From Treponema sp. UBA3662 (lineage in GTDB: Bacteria; Spirochaetota; Spirochaetia; Treponematales; Treponemataceae), in assembly GCA_002373205.1 (NCBI GenBank), contig DFJV01000047.1:1-30507 (forward strand): a DNA stretch of 30,507 nt. The letters are read 5' to 3'. Under the pieces are notes generated by a model that saw nothing but the letters and a program-made list of their open reading frames with translations, was not told the DNA's origin and did no database searches. How positions within the stretch are numbered: position 1 is the first letter of the stretch; every line of letters starts with the position of its first letter. Positions 7,140 to 13,805 of the stretch are shown piece by piece. A program made the translations under genes and the position numbers.

Positions 7140-7631
7140 TTATTTTTTTGCGCACTTTCTTCCGCAAGCTTTTGCTTTTGGAGCAGCAGCTTTAGCTGGT
7201 TTTGCAGCCTTTTCTGCCTTAGGTGCCTTTGCCACCTTCTTTGCAGCGGGAGCCTTCTTTTCTTCAACTGTCTCGTCTACAATCTGTGAATCCGCATTTT
7301 TCTTTATGGAAGCAATTCCATTCTTGCAGGCATCGCGTGTCTTGTAACCTTCGCCCGAACCAACAATCTGTCCGTTGCGTGCAATAAGACGGAAGCGGTA
7401 TTCCTTTTTCTTGTCCAAATAAAGTTCATACTTTGGCTTGCTTTCTGTTTTATATCCAGCAACAGTCTGATCCTCTACAGGAGAGTCTGCAATGCGCTGA
7501 ATACTAGCAATGCCTTTCTTGCAGGTAGCCTTTGTCTTGTAAACCTGCGAAGTAAGAACAACCTCCCCGTTTCCGGCAACCAAGTTGAATTTTACACCTG
7601 TCTTTGCTTTACTGACTACAAATTTTCCCAT
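7140..7631 (-). CDS. Tandem DUF1508 (YegP-like) protein with lysine/alanine-rich tail
   Basis: 163-aa cytosolic protein. Two DUF1508 units are visible. The first covers about residues 2-57 (KFVVSKAKTGVKFNLVAGNGEVVLTS and later CKKGIASIQRIA). The second covers about 66-122 (KYELYLDKKKEYRFRLIARNGQIV and later CKNGIASIKKNA). Each has the G-N/R-N-G-x-x-(V/I)-x-x-S/G core followed by KxxCKxGIxSI. The function of DUF1508 is unknown. Residues 122-163 form a Lys/Ala/Pro tail (KAPAAKKVAKAPKAEKAAKP) like histone H1-like or HU-type tails, ending CGRKCAKK. The tail suggests nucleic-acid or anionic-surface binding, which is an inference. The start has a good ribosome binding site (GAGGTG). The gene has its own promoter, a long leader with 14-nt tandem repeats, and a strong terminator. 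Confidence 0.85.
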   Translation of the reverse strand: MGKFVVSKAKTGVKFNLVAGNGEVVLTSQVYKTKATCKKGIASIQRIADSPVEDQTVAGYKTESKPKYELYLDKKKEYRFRLIARNGQIVGSGEGYKTRDACKNGIASIKKNADSQIVDETVEEKKAPAAKKVAKAPKAEKAAKPAKAAAPKAKACGRKCAKK

Positions 7632-7649
7632 CCGTTCACCTCTCGATAT

Positions 7650-7691
7650 TTTAGGCTTAAGCCATTTAGCTTACGCCGTATAGCTTATGCC
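7650..7691. repeat. Three tandem 14-bp repeats in the DUF1508 leader
   Basis: Three adjacent 14-bp units at 7650-7663, 7664-7677 and 7678-7691. In the mRNA sense they read GGCATAAGCTATAC, GGCGTAAGCTAAAT and GGCTTAAGCCTAAA. They lie in the predicted 5' leader, between the promoter and the ribosome binding site. The unit is not a multiple of three read as an ORF here, and no ORF crosses it. Confidence 0.7.
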
Positions 7692-7739
7692 TCCAGGCTG
7701 CACCCAAAGAAGTTATCAGGAACAACCCTTATTACCATT

Positions 7740-7768
7740 AGTATAAAACAGCTTTTTTGATTACGCAA
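7740..7768 (-). promoter_or_regulatory. Promoter of the DUF1508 gene
   Basis: TTGCGT (7763-7768), 17 bp, TATACT (7740-7745) on the minus strand. The predicted leader is about 100 nt, unusually long for this window. Confidence 0.6.
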
Positions 7769-7801
7769 ATTTTATTTTCTTTTTTTATCAAGAAATATTC
7801 A

Positions 7802-9622
7802 TCATGTTGTCTTGTAGTCCTTAAGCAAGCCCATGACCTCTTCGGAAATCTGATTGTTCTTCTTTGCCGAATCACTTGATTTTTCCGCATCACTAGAAAT
7901 CATGAATATGGAATCAGCCGCACGCTGGGAAAGCTCCTTGATGTTCTGAGCCTCCGAGCGCAAAGTTTCAATTCCGGAGAATACCACTTCGTTGTGCCGC
8001 TTCATGTTAACGGATTCTTCCTGGATTGCCTGGGATGAAGCCTTTATTACCGCCATGGAGTCAAGCATGCTCTTTGTTCCAAGCTGCTGCTCGTCAATTC
8101 CTCCGTGAACTTCCTGAAGCATCTTTTCAATCTCGCGGATCTTCTTTGTAACGTTCTCAAAAGACTTGGTGCTAAGGTTGGAAGAACGCACAATGTCGTT
8201 GATAATATCGTTAATAGTGTTGATAAGCTCGTTAATAGACTGGGACTGCTTTGAAGAGTTTTCCGCAAGCATACGGATTTCCTGGGCAACAACGGCAAAA
8301 CCTTTTCCTGCTTCACCTGCATGGGCCGCCTCAATAGACGCGTTCATAGCAAGAAGGTTGGTACGCTGGGAAATGTCGTCAATAACCTTGTTTGCATTTG
8401 AAAGGTTGGAAGACTGCTCCACAATCTGGTGAACCTTCTGCGATACAGCCTGCTGGTCTCTGCGGCCAGTTTCCGCATCCTGAACAAGCAGGTTATAGTT
8501 CTGGTAGATCTTGTTCACGTTCTTGTCTATGCTGTCCGTGTTTCCAGAAAGCTCTTCTACCGTAGCGGCAAAATTTGTAATCGTATCCGTCTGGGTAGAA
8601 ATCTTTCCGTTAAGCAGGTTAACAGAATCGTTAAGGCGCTGGGTGCTTTCAAAAACGGAATTTACGCTTTCGCTCTGGATTGCGGCCTTAGAGTCAATAG
8701 CTTCTATGGCACTTTCCGCAATGCTAACAGAATCCTTGGTGTTGTTTGTGTTTGATTCTACCTCGCGCCCTGTAGAGCCAAGGGCCTGCACGGAAGACTT
8801 TAGAGTAGAAACAAGGTTTAGCAGGGTCTTGTTAAGTATGTTGCAGCTCTTGGCAAGGTCACCAATTTCATCATCGTTGCCAACAGGAATCTGGTGCGAA
8901 AGGTCAGCCTTACCGGATGCAATGTCCGAAACATGTGAAGAAATATTCCTTACGCGGCCAAAAATCTTGTTTGTGGTATAGGAAAGAACCGTTATAAGAC
9001 AGGCAAGCAGAATAAGCGTTATGACAATGGAAACGAGTATGCTCCTAGTGATTGTGCCCATGATTGAATTTGCATCAAAGTCTGCACCAACAATACCGAC
9101 TATCTCGCCCTTTGCATTTTTAATAGGGGCATATACGCTGCTTGTCCATCCCCATTCATCCTGCCTCTGAAGGCCGGAACTTTCTATGGTGCCATCGCGC
9201 ATGGTCTTAAAGGGGGCATCGCCGTAGCTTGAAATGTCCTCTTCCGTACCAAGCGGCGAAAAGTTATCCGTATCGCTGGGGTCGCAGCTGCCGTCTACAA
9301 CATAGGCATAAACCGTACCTTCTTTTGGAACCATGGTATAAAGATATTTGCAGTTTGTGGCAGACTTAAGCTTAAAAAGCTCAACGCGCAGGTTTTCGTA
9401 ATACCTGTCATTTTCGTTTAGCGTCCTTGAAAGCTCAAGGAATTTGTCCGGATCAACAATTGCGGCAGCCCTTTTTGCAATAGGAATACCCGCTTCCCTC
9501 GTAATCTTATGGCTAAGGTTCAGAATGGCGGAAACACTTACAATGGCCATTATCGTAAAAGAAATAAAAAGAAAAACAGCAGAAAATATAATAGTCTTAA
9601 ATTTCAACGATATTGTATTCAT
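7802..9622 (-). CDS. Methyl-accepting chemotaxis protein
   Basis: Inner-membrane chemoreceptor that signals to CheA/CheW. In order: TM1 (TIIFSAVFLFISFTIMAIVSV), then a roughly 160-residue extracytoplasmic cache-type sensor with YENLRVELFKL, YLYTMVPKEGTVYAYVVDG and GIVGADFDANSIM. Then TM2 (SILVSIVITLILLACLITVL), a HAMP segment (FGRVRNISSHVSDIASGKADL) and the long coiled-coil signalling domain. The kinase-control hairpin tip is NASIEAAHAGEAGKGFAVVA, followed by QEIRMLAENS. There is no C-terminal CheR-docking pentapeptide (it ends DYKTT). About 606 aa. The ATG at 9622 is preferred over 9658: it has CGGAG just upstream, and a good promoter overlaps the longer reading frame. The ligand is unknown; cache domains usually bind small organic molecules. 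Confidence 0.95.
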   Translation of the reverse strand: MNTISLKFKTIIFSAVFLFISFTIMAIVSVSAILNLSHKITREAGIPIAKRAAAIVDPDKFLELSRTLNENDRYYENLRVELFKLKSATNCKYLYTMVPKEGTVYAYVVDGSCDPSDTDNFSPLGTEEDISSYGDAPFKTMRDGTIESSGLQRQDEWGWTSSVYAPIKNAKGEIVGIVGADFDANSIMGTITRSILVSIVITLILLACLITVLSYTTNKIFGRVRNISSHVSDIASGKADLSHQIPVGNDDEIGDLAKSCNILNKTLLNLVSTLKSSVQALGSTGREVESNTNNTKDSVSIAESAIEAIDSKAAIQSESVNSVFESTQRLNDSVNLLNGKISTQTDTITNFAATVEELSGNTDSIDKNVNKIYQNYNLLVQDAETGRRDQQAVSQKVHQIVEQSSNLSNANKVIDDISQRTNLLAMNASIEAAHAGEAGKGFAVVAQEIRMLAENSSKQSQSINELINTINDIINDIVRSSNLSTKSFENVTKKIREIEKMLQEVHGGIDEQQLGTKSMLDSMAVIKASSQAIQEESVNMKRHNEVVFSGIETLRSEAQNIKELSQRAADSIFMISSDAEKSSDSAKKNNQISEEVMGLLKDYKTT

Positions 9623-9629
9623 AACTCCG

Positions 9630-9658
9630 ATTTTACCATGACTCCTTAAATTTGTCAT
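9630..9658 (-). promoter_or_regulatory. Promoter of the chemoreceptor gene
   Basis: ATGACA (9653-9658), 17 bp, TAAAAT (9630-9635), 7 nt, then ATG at 9622. The -35 box covers the alternative ATG at 9658 and argues against that start. The CGGAG between the -10 box and the ATG may be only spacer sequence if the mRNA is leaderless. Confidence 0.55.
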
Positions 9659-9680
9659 TAAATTTTTTGTTTTTTGGAGT

Positions 9681-9852
9681 TTTTGGACGGTAATTTCTAG
9701 GACGAAGTCCTGCGTGCTCTACCAAGCTACTCTTTGGCTAATTCGACCGAACATGCCTTTGCGCCACGGGCTTTGCGGGGTTCCGCTTACGCTCCATTGC
9801 AGTTGTGTGAGCAACTGCAACTTACGCCCCTCCAATCCCGCGTAGGTTGCTG
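9681..9852 (+). repeat. Dispersed intergenic repeat family A, copy 2
   Basis: Begins TTTTGGACGGTAATTTCT and carries a small hairpin AGGACGAAGTCCT. It then has GTGCTCTACCA, TTGGCTAATTCGACCG, TTGCGCCACGGGCTTT, CGGGGTTCCG, GCTCCATTGC, an internal hairpin (GCAGTTG...CAACTGC), and CGCCCCTCCAATCCCGCGTAGG. It fills the gap between the GGDEF gene and the chemoreceptor gene. Short frames across it are not credible genes. Confidence 0.8.
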
Positions 9853-9879
9853 TAAAATTTGCCGCCAAGAAAAACTGGA

Positions 9880-10971
9880 TTACAAGCCCTTTGCACAATT
9901 GCGCCCAGAGTTCTTTGCACTGTAAAGCGCGCCGTCTGCGTCACGGATGTGCTTTTCGTAGTCAAAAGGAACCTTTGCTTCAAAGTGGGTAAAGCCCACG
10001 CTTATTGTTACGGTTTTAGCAGGAGCCTCTGGAGAGTCAAAGGGAATGTTAAGCTCCCTTACCGCAACACACAGCCTGTTTGCGGTCTCCTCCAGCTCAG
10101 AAGCAGAAAGGCTGCCGTTAATCCCGCAGAATTCCTCGCCTCCGTACCTAAAAAACTTAAAGTCATTGCTTTCGCCAAACTTTGCAAGGAAACTTCCCAA
10201 CGCAGAAAGGCATGCATCCCCTGCCTGGTGGCCGTAAGTGTCGTTAAAGAGCTTGAACTTGTCTATGTCCATCATAAAGATGCCGGTAACAGGGGGCAAT
10301 TTTCCCTCGGAAACCTGGTTCAGCGTGTCAAAAAGCATGCGGCGGTTGGAAAGCCCCGTAAGCGCATCGGTATTCCGCTCATGGTCAAGGATTCTGTTAA
10401 CGTCAAACCTGCGGAGCGTTATGGAGCGAAGGCCCGTTCCCAGTATTGAGCCTACGAGAAAAAATGACGCGCTGTCCATAATGTCTGCCGGCCAGACTTC
10501 GCGCACCTTAAAGTTTACGGCAACAAAAATATTGGCAAGGCAAACCCCAAGGCAAAAGAGGCTTACGCGGTAGGAGCGGTCTATGAGCATGACGGGATAA
10601 ACTGTAAGAAAGCAGATGGCCGTAACAAATTCCCTGGTATTGCTCCGCTTAAAATTGACGATGATAGAAAAGCCCGCCAAAAAAACAAAGAATATGTAAA
10701 GGAAAACCTGGGGGCAGCGGGAAACCGCCCGCTTAAACAACTGAATCAGAAGCCGAATTGCAATGGTAAGCAAAGCAAAGAGAATATAGATGAATTTTAT
10801 GGGTGTTTCTGAAAATGGGGGAATCGAAAAGAAAATGAGCAGCAGGCTAACGCCAACGGAAACATTAAGACAGAGCCTAAGCAACATGTATTCAAACATG
10901 TTTATAGAGACCTTGTTTTTTTCAAAAAGTTCCTTTTCGTCCGGCGGGAACAAAAAATTCAAAAAGCCCAT
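9880..10971 (-). CDS. Membrane-bound GGDEF diguanylate cyclase
   Basis: Predicted synthesis of cyclic di-GMP from two GTP. The 363-aa protein has about six hydrophobic segments in residues 28-185 (for example VSLLLIFFSIPP, FIYILFALLTIAIRLLI, VFLYIFFVFLAGFSIIV). No known sensor domain is evident. A GGDEF domain follows at about 200-360, with TDALTGLSNRR, metal ligand D235 in MMDIDKFK, and the signature GGEEF at 277-281. The inhibitory I-site (RxxD, five residues before the signature) is not present: that position reads ESND. The enzyme may therefore lack classical product feedback. A promoter TTGAAA-18-TATAAT lies upstream of the ATG. Its neighbour downstream is the chemoreceptor, so both may affect motility, but they have separate promoters. 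Confidence 0.93.
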   Translation of the reverse strand: MGFLNFLFPPDEKELFEKNKVSINMFEYMLLRLCLNVSVGVSLLLIFFSIPPFSETPIKFIYILFALLTIAIRLLIQLFKRAVSRCPQVFLYIFFVFLAGFSIIVNFKRSNTREFVTAICFLTVYPVMLIDRSYRVSLFCLGVCLANIFVAVNFKVREVWPADIMDSASFFLVGSILGTGLRSITLRRFDVNRILDHERNTDALTGLSNRRMLFDTLNQVSEGKLPPVTGIFMMDIDKFKLFNDTYGHQAGDACLSALGSFLAKFGESNDFKFFRYGGEEFCGINGSLSASELEETANRLCVAVRELNIPFDSPEAPAKTVTISVGFTHFEAKVPFDYEKHIRDADGALYSAKNSGRNCAKGL

Positions 10972-10988
10972 AATATATGCCTTTATCC

Positions 10989-11018
10989 ATTATATTAAAA
11001 TAAACCAAAATCTTTCAA
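10989..11018 (-). promoter_or_regulatory. Promoter of the GGDEF gene
   Basis: TTGAAA (11013-11018), 18 bp, perfect TATAAT (10989-10994) on the minus strand. The distance to the ATG gives a short leader of about 10 nt that contains AAAGG. Confidence 0.6.
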
Positions 11019-11072
11019 GAGACATGCAGGCAATCCGCTAAAAAAAATGAATCGCAAAAATGCGCGCCCAAG

Positions 11073-11245
11073 CAAGCTACGCCGCCGTGGAGGGGCCCGC
11101 AGGAGGCGGGTTGCGGCAGCAATGGAGGGGAAGGGGCCCCGGAACCCCGGAAGGGCGGTGACGCAGAGGCATGGCAGCCGAATTAGCAAAAAAATGTATG
11201 GTAGAGCAATTAGGACTTTCGTCCTTAAAAGTACCGTCCTAAAAA
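11073..11245 (-). repeat. Dispersed intergenic repeat family A, copy 3 (inverted)
   Basis: Reverse complement of the family. On the minus strand it starts TTTTAGGACGGTACTTTT and carries the hairpin AGGACGAAAGTCCT. It then has TTGCTCTACCATAC, TTGCTAATTCGGCTG, CCGGGGTTCCGG, CCTCCATTGCTGCCGCAAC, GGCCCCTCCA and GGCGTAGC. It is more GC-rich in the middle than the other copies, with GCAGGAGGCGGG-type local palindromes. It lies between the divergent GGDEF and protease genes. Confidence 0.8.
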
Positions 11246-11275
11246 CACCGCCAAAATTAAATCCCGGCAAAATAA

Positions 11276-11304
11276 TTGTGCTAAATTAAAAAGTCTGCTA
11301 TATT
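11276..11304 (+). promoter_or_regulatory. Promoter of the Ste24-like gene (leaderless geometry)
   Basis: TTGTGC (11276-11281), exactly 17 bp, TATATT (11299-11304), then TCATTCC and the ATG at 11312. There is no Shine-Dalgarno sequence, so the mRNA probably begins at or next to the start codon. Confidence 0.65.
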
Positions 11305-11311
11305 TCATTCC

Positions 11312-12685
11312 ATGGATTTTAAGAACCCCTTCGTCATAATCTTTATTGCAGGAACACTTTTTAAATTTCTTCTGGACACAATCCTTGAATTTATTGACTA
11401 CAAATTCCGCCAAAAGCACGGTCTGGAAATTCCCACGGAGCTGGAAGGCCTTGTAGACGGGCCAACTCTAAAAAAAACCTGCGCCTACGAAAACGCAAAC
11501 TATTTTTCCGGCATTCCCTACAGCCTGCTTAGCCTTGCCCTTACCTTTGCCCTTGTCTTTTCGCTTTACTTTGTATTTTGCTACGAAAAGAGTCTTTCCA
11601 TGGCAAATGGCAACTCATACCTTACAATCCTTCTTTTTGCCCTGTTTGTTAGCATTCCTTCCATAATACTTTCCATTCCTTTTGAGCTTTACGATGAATT
11701 CAAAATAGAAAAGAAATTCGGCTTTTCCAACATGACTTTGGGCATGTGGCTGCTGGACCAGCTAAAGTCCCTTGTAATAGGCCTTGTCCTTGGAGTGCCC
11801 CTTATCCTTGTTGCAGTTGCGCTTATGAACCATATTGAACACTGGTGGTTCTTCCTTGGCTCTGTATACATTGCATTCAGTCTGGCCGTTTCCTACATTT
11901 ACCCGGTTTTGATTGCGCCTGTCTTTAACAAATTTACCCCTCTGGAAGATGGAGAGCTAAGGGAAAGGCTTTTTGCCCTGCTGGAAAAATGCGGCTTTAA
12001 GGCTTCGGGCATATTCGTAATGGACGCATCCCGCCGCAGTTCCCACAGCAATGCCTACTTTACAGGCTTTGGCAAGAACAAGCGCATAGTCCTCTACGAC
12101 ACTTTGCTAAAGCAGCTTACCACTGACGAAATAGAAGCCGTCCTTGGCCACGAGCTGGGGCATTTTAAGAAGCACCACATCATAAAGCGCATGTGCGTTA
12201 TGTTCCCGCTGATTTTTGCGTTTTTGTTTGCAGCCTGGCTTTTAATAAAGATTCCGTCACTTTATTCAGGCTTTGGATTTAAAGACATTGACTTTAATGG
12301 CTTTGAAGTTAAGGGCTTTTCAGGCAGCACAGCCGCCATTTTTGAAGAAGGCAAGTCCATTCCTGCCACTTTGCAGTACGTTGGAATCTACCTGCTTTCG
12401 CTCATATTCGGTGGCTTCGGGCCAATTTTTAGCCTTATCTCCAACACATTCAGCCGCCGCGACGAATTTGAAGCGGACAAATTTGCCGTTACCACCTGTG
12501 CCGAAAGAGAAGCACTTGTCTCTGCCCTAATAAAGCTGAACAAGGAAAACCTTAGCGAGATTCAAGTTCCTACTATATACAGCATCTTTAACTACAGCCA
12601 CCCGCCGCTCTTGGAACGCATAAAGGCCATAAAGGCATGCCACGGAAATCAATTTTGTGTTCCGCTCCCAGGCAAATCCGTCTGA
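11312..12685 (+). CDS. M48 family membrane zinc metalloprotease (Ste24/CAAX protease type)
   Basis: Integral membrane protease of about 457 aa, the size of Ste24. The order matches the family: several N-terminal TM helices (FVIIFIAGTLFKFLLDTILEFI; LLSLALTFALVFSLYFVFCY), then FELYDEFKIEKKFGFSNMTLGMWLLDQLK. The zinc motif HELGH lies in VLGHELGHFKKHH, and the distal zinc-ligand glutamate in RRDEFEADKFAV. Ste24 cleaves prenylated peptides in eukaryotes; in bacteria it probably acts in membrane-protein quality control. The last 14 or so codons (from 12643) lie inside the left arm of a long inverted repeat, so the final residues CVPLPGKSV look element-derived. It has its own promoter and no ribosome binding site. 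Confidence 0.93.
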   Translation: MDFKNPFVIIFIAGTLFKFLLDTILEFIDYKFRQKHGLEIPTELEGLVDGPTLKKTCAYENANYFSGIPYSLLSLALTFALVFSLYFVFCYEKSLSMANGNSYLTILLFALFVSIPSIILSIPFELYDEFKIEKKFGFSNMTLGMWLLDQLKSLVIGLVLGVPLILVAVALMNHIEHWWFFLGSVYIAFSLAVSYIYPVLIAPVFNKFTPLEDGELRERLFALLEKCGFKASGIFVMDASRRSSHSNAYFTGFGKNKRIVLYDTLLKQLTTDEIEAVLGHELGHFKKHHIIKRMCVMFPLIFAFLFAAWLLIKIPSLYSGFGFKDIDFNGFEVKGFSGSTAAIFEEGKSIPATLQYVGIYLLSLIFGGFGPIFSLISNTFSRRDEFEADKFAVTTCAEREALVSALIKLNKENLSEIQVPTIYSIFNYSHPPLLERIKAIKACHGNQFCVPLPGKSV

Positions 12686-12792
12686 AAACCCGCTGTGTCG
12701 CGGAATAGGAAATTAAACTCGCTACGCTCGTTCCGCTCCAATGCGGGTTTTCAGCCGCCTTCGCCTTCCGCTACACACAAAATTGATTTCCG
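12643..12792. repeat. Nested long inverted repeat overlapping the 3' end of the protease gene
   Basis: Outer perfect 18-bp arms at 12643-12660 and 12775-12792 (left arm CGGAAATCAATTTTGTGT). Inner perfect 12-bp arms CTGAAAACCCGC (12682-12693) and GCGGGTTTTCAG (12743-12754). The centre has CG-rich CTCGCTACGCTCGTTCCGCT, like the loop of the 6963-7056 element. The left half includes the protease stop codon at 12683-12685. A segment of the left half (GCTCCCAG.CAAATCCGTCTGAAAA) recurs at the right edge of the window (30483-30507). The element probably also terminates transcription. Confidence 0.8.
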
Positions 12793-12902
12793 GCTTTTTA
12801 GCATAGGAAAAATAAAAAAATTTTGCTTCCGTTGCGCTTCTTTTTATTAACTGTCACCATATTTTATGAAAATAGATTTCTGTGAAAGCATGCAAAAAAC
12901 AC

Positions 12903-12931
12903 TCGATTTATTCTTAAATTTGGTGTATACT
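12903..12931 (+). promoter_or_regulatory. Promoter of the formate/nitrite channel gene
   Basis: TCGATT (12903-12908, weak), 17 bp, TATACT (12926-12931). The leader is about 30 nt and has GGGGGAAG 7 nt before the ATG. Just upstream, 12811-12848 is a small AT hairpin (AATAAAAA / TTTTTATT) around another CTTCCGTTGCGCTTC loop. Confidence 0.45.
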
Positions 12932-12965
12932 ATTTAGCAAAGACCATTTTGGGGGAAGATAAAAA

Positions 12966-13805
12966 ATGAATTCACCTGCTTCGATTACAAATAACTACAC
13001 AGACATTGCCGAGGCCAAAACCAAACTCCCGCTTGGAAAAATGCTCGTTCTTGGCATTTTTGCCGGAGCATTCATTGCCTTTGGTGCCATAGGAAGCCAA
13101 ATAGCCGCATTCGGCGTACAGCCCGCTGCATTGGGGCGCATGCTTAGCGCAGCAGTCTTCCCAATAGGACTTATGCTTGTCCTTGTTGCCGGAGCAGAGC
13201 TTTTTACCGGTAACTGCCTTATAATCGTTTCTGTCCTGGAAAAGCGGGCAACCCTTTCTGGACTCTTGCGCAACTGGCTCTTTGTCTACCTTGGAAACCT
13301 TATTGGCGGAGTTGCAGTTGCAGCCCTTGCTGTTTACGGCCACGTCTTTGACATGTACAACTGCGAGCTTGCAAAGGTTGCTGTAACCACAGCCGTAAGC
13401 AAAGTAAACCTTGACTTTCTGGATGCATTCATAAAGGGTATTCTCTGCAACGTCCTGGTCTGCGGTGCGGTCTGGGTGTCTTTTGCAGCGGATGAACTTG
13501 CGGGAAAAGTCCTGGCACTCTTCCTTCCAGTTTCGCTTTTTGTACTCTGCGGATTTGAACACTGCGTTGCAAACATGTACTTTGTACCGGCAGGAATCCT
13601 TTCTTCCATTGAATACAAAATTCCAATAGAAAGCATTGGTGCAGTTCCCTTTATGGGCTACGATGTAGAAGGCGCCCTTGCCCTGCTGCTTAAATTCCTC
13701 TACAAAAACCTTCTCCCGGTAACGCTCGGAAACATCTTTGGCGGTGCAATAATTCTGGGACTTGGCTACTGGTTTGTCTACTACCAGAGCTGCCGCGACA
13801 AATAA
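12966..13805 (+). CDS. Formate/nitrite transporter family channel (FocA/NirC type)
   Basis: Inner-membrane pentameric channel for small monovalent acids (formate, nitrite, acetate or hydrosulfide). 279 aa with six hydrophobic segments, matching the family. Visible family features include an N-terminal amphipathic start (ITNNYTDIAEAKTKLPLGKM), GIFAGAFIAFGAIGS, the half-helix loop AGAELFTGNC, and the second repeat with LCNVLVCGAVW and GFEHCVANMYFVPAG, which holds the pore histidine. The substrate cannot be told from sequence; formate export by a fermenter is the simplest guess. It has a strong ribosome binding site (GGGGGAAG) and its own promoter. The stop codon overlaps the ATG of the next gene by one base (TAATG), so the two are probably translationally coupled. 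Confidence 0.93.
   Translation: MNSPASITNNYTDIAEAKTKLPLGKMLVLGIFAGAFIAFGAIGSQIAAFGVQPAALGRMLSAAVFPIGLMLVLVAGAELFTGNCLIIVSVLEKRATLSGLLRNWLFVYLGNLIGGVAVAALAVYGHVFDMYNCELAKVAVTTAVSKVNLDFLDAFIKGILCNVLVCGAVWVSFAADELAGKVLALFLPVSLFVLCGFEHCVANMYFVPAGILSSIEYKIPIESIGAVPFMGYDVEGALALLLKFLYKNLLPVTLGNIFGGAIILGLGYWFVYYQSCRDK

Noticed and set aside
9734..9925. Short open frames across the family A repeats (also near 2816, 11047 and 22707)
   Set aside because: They follow the repeat sequence, differ between copies by frameshifts and have no ribosome sites.
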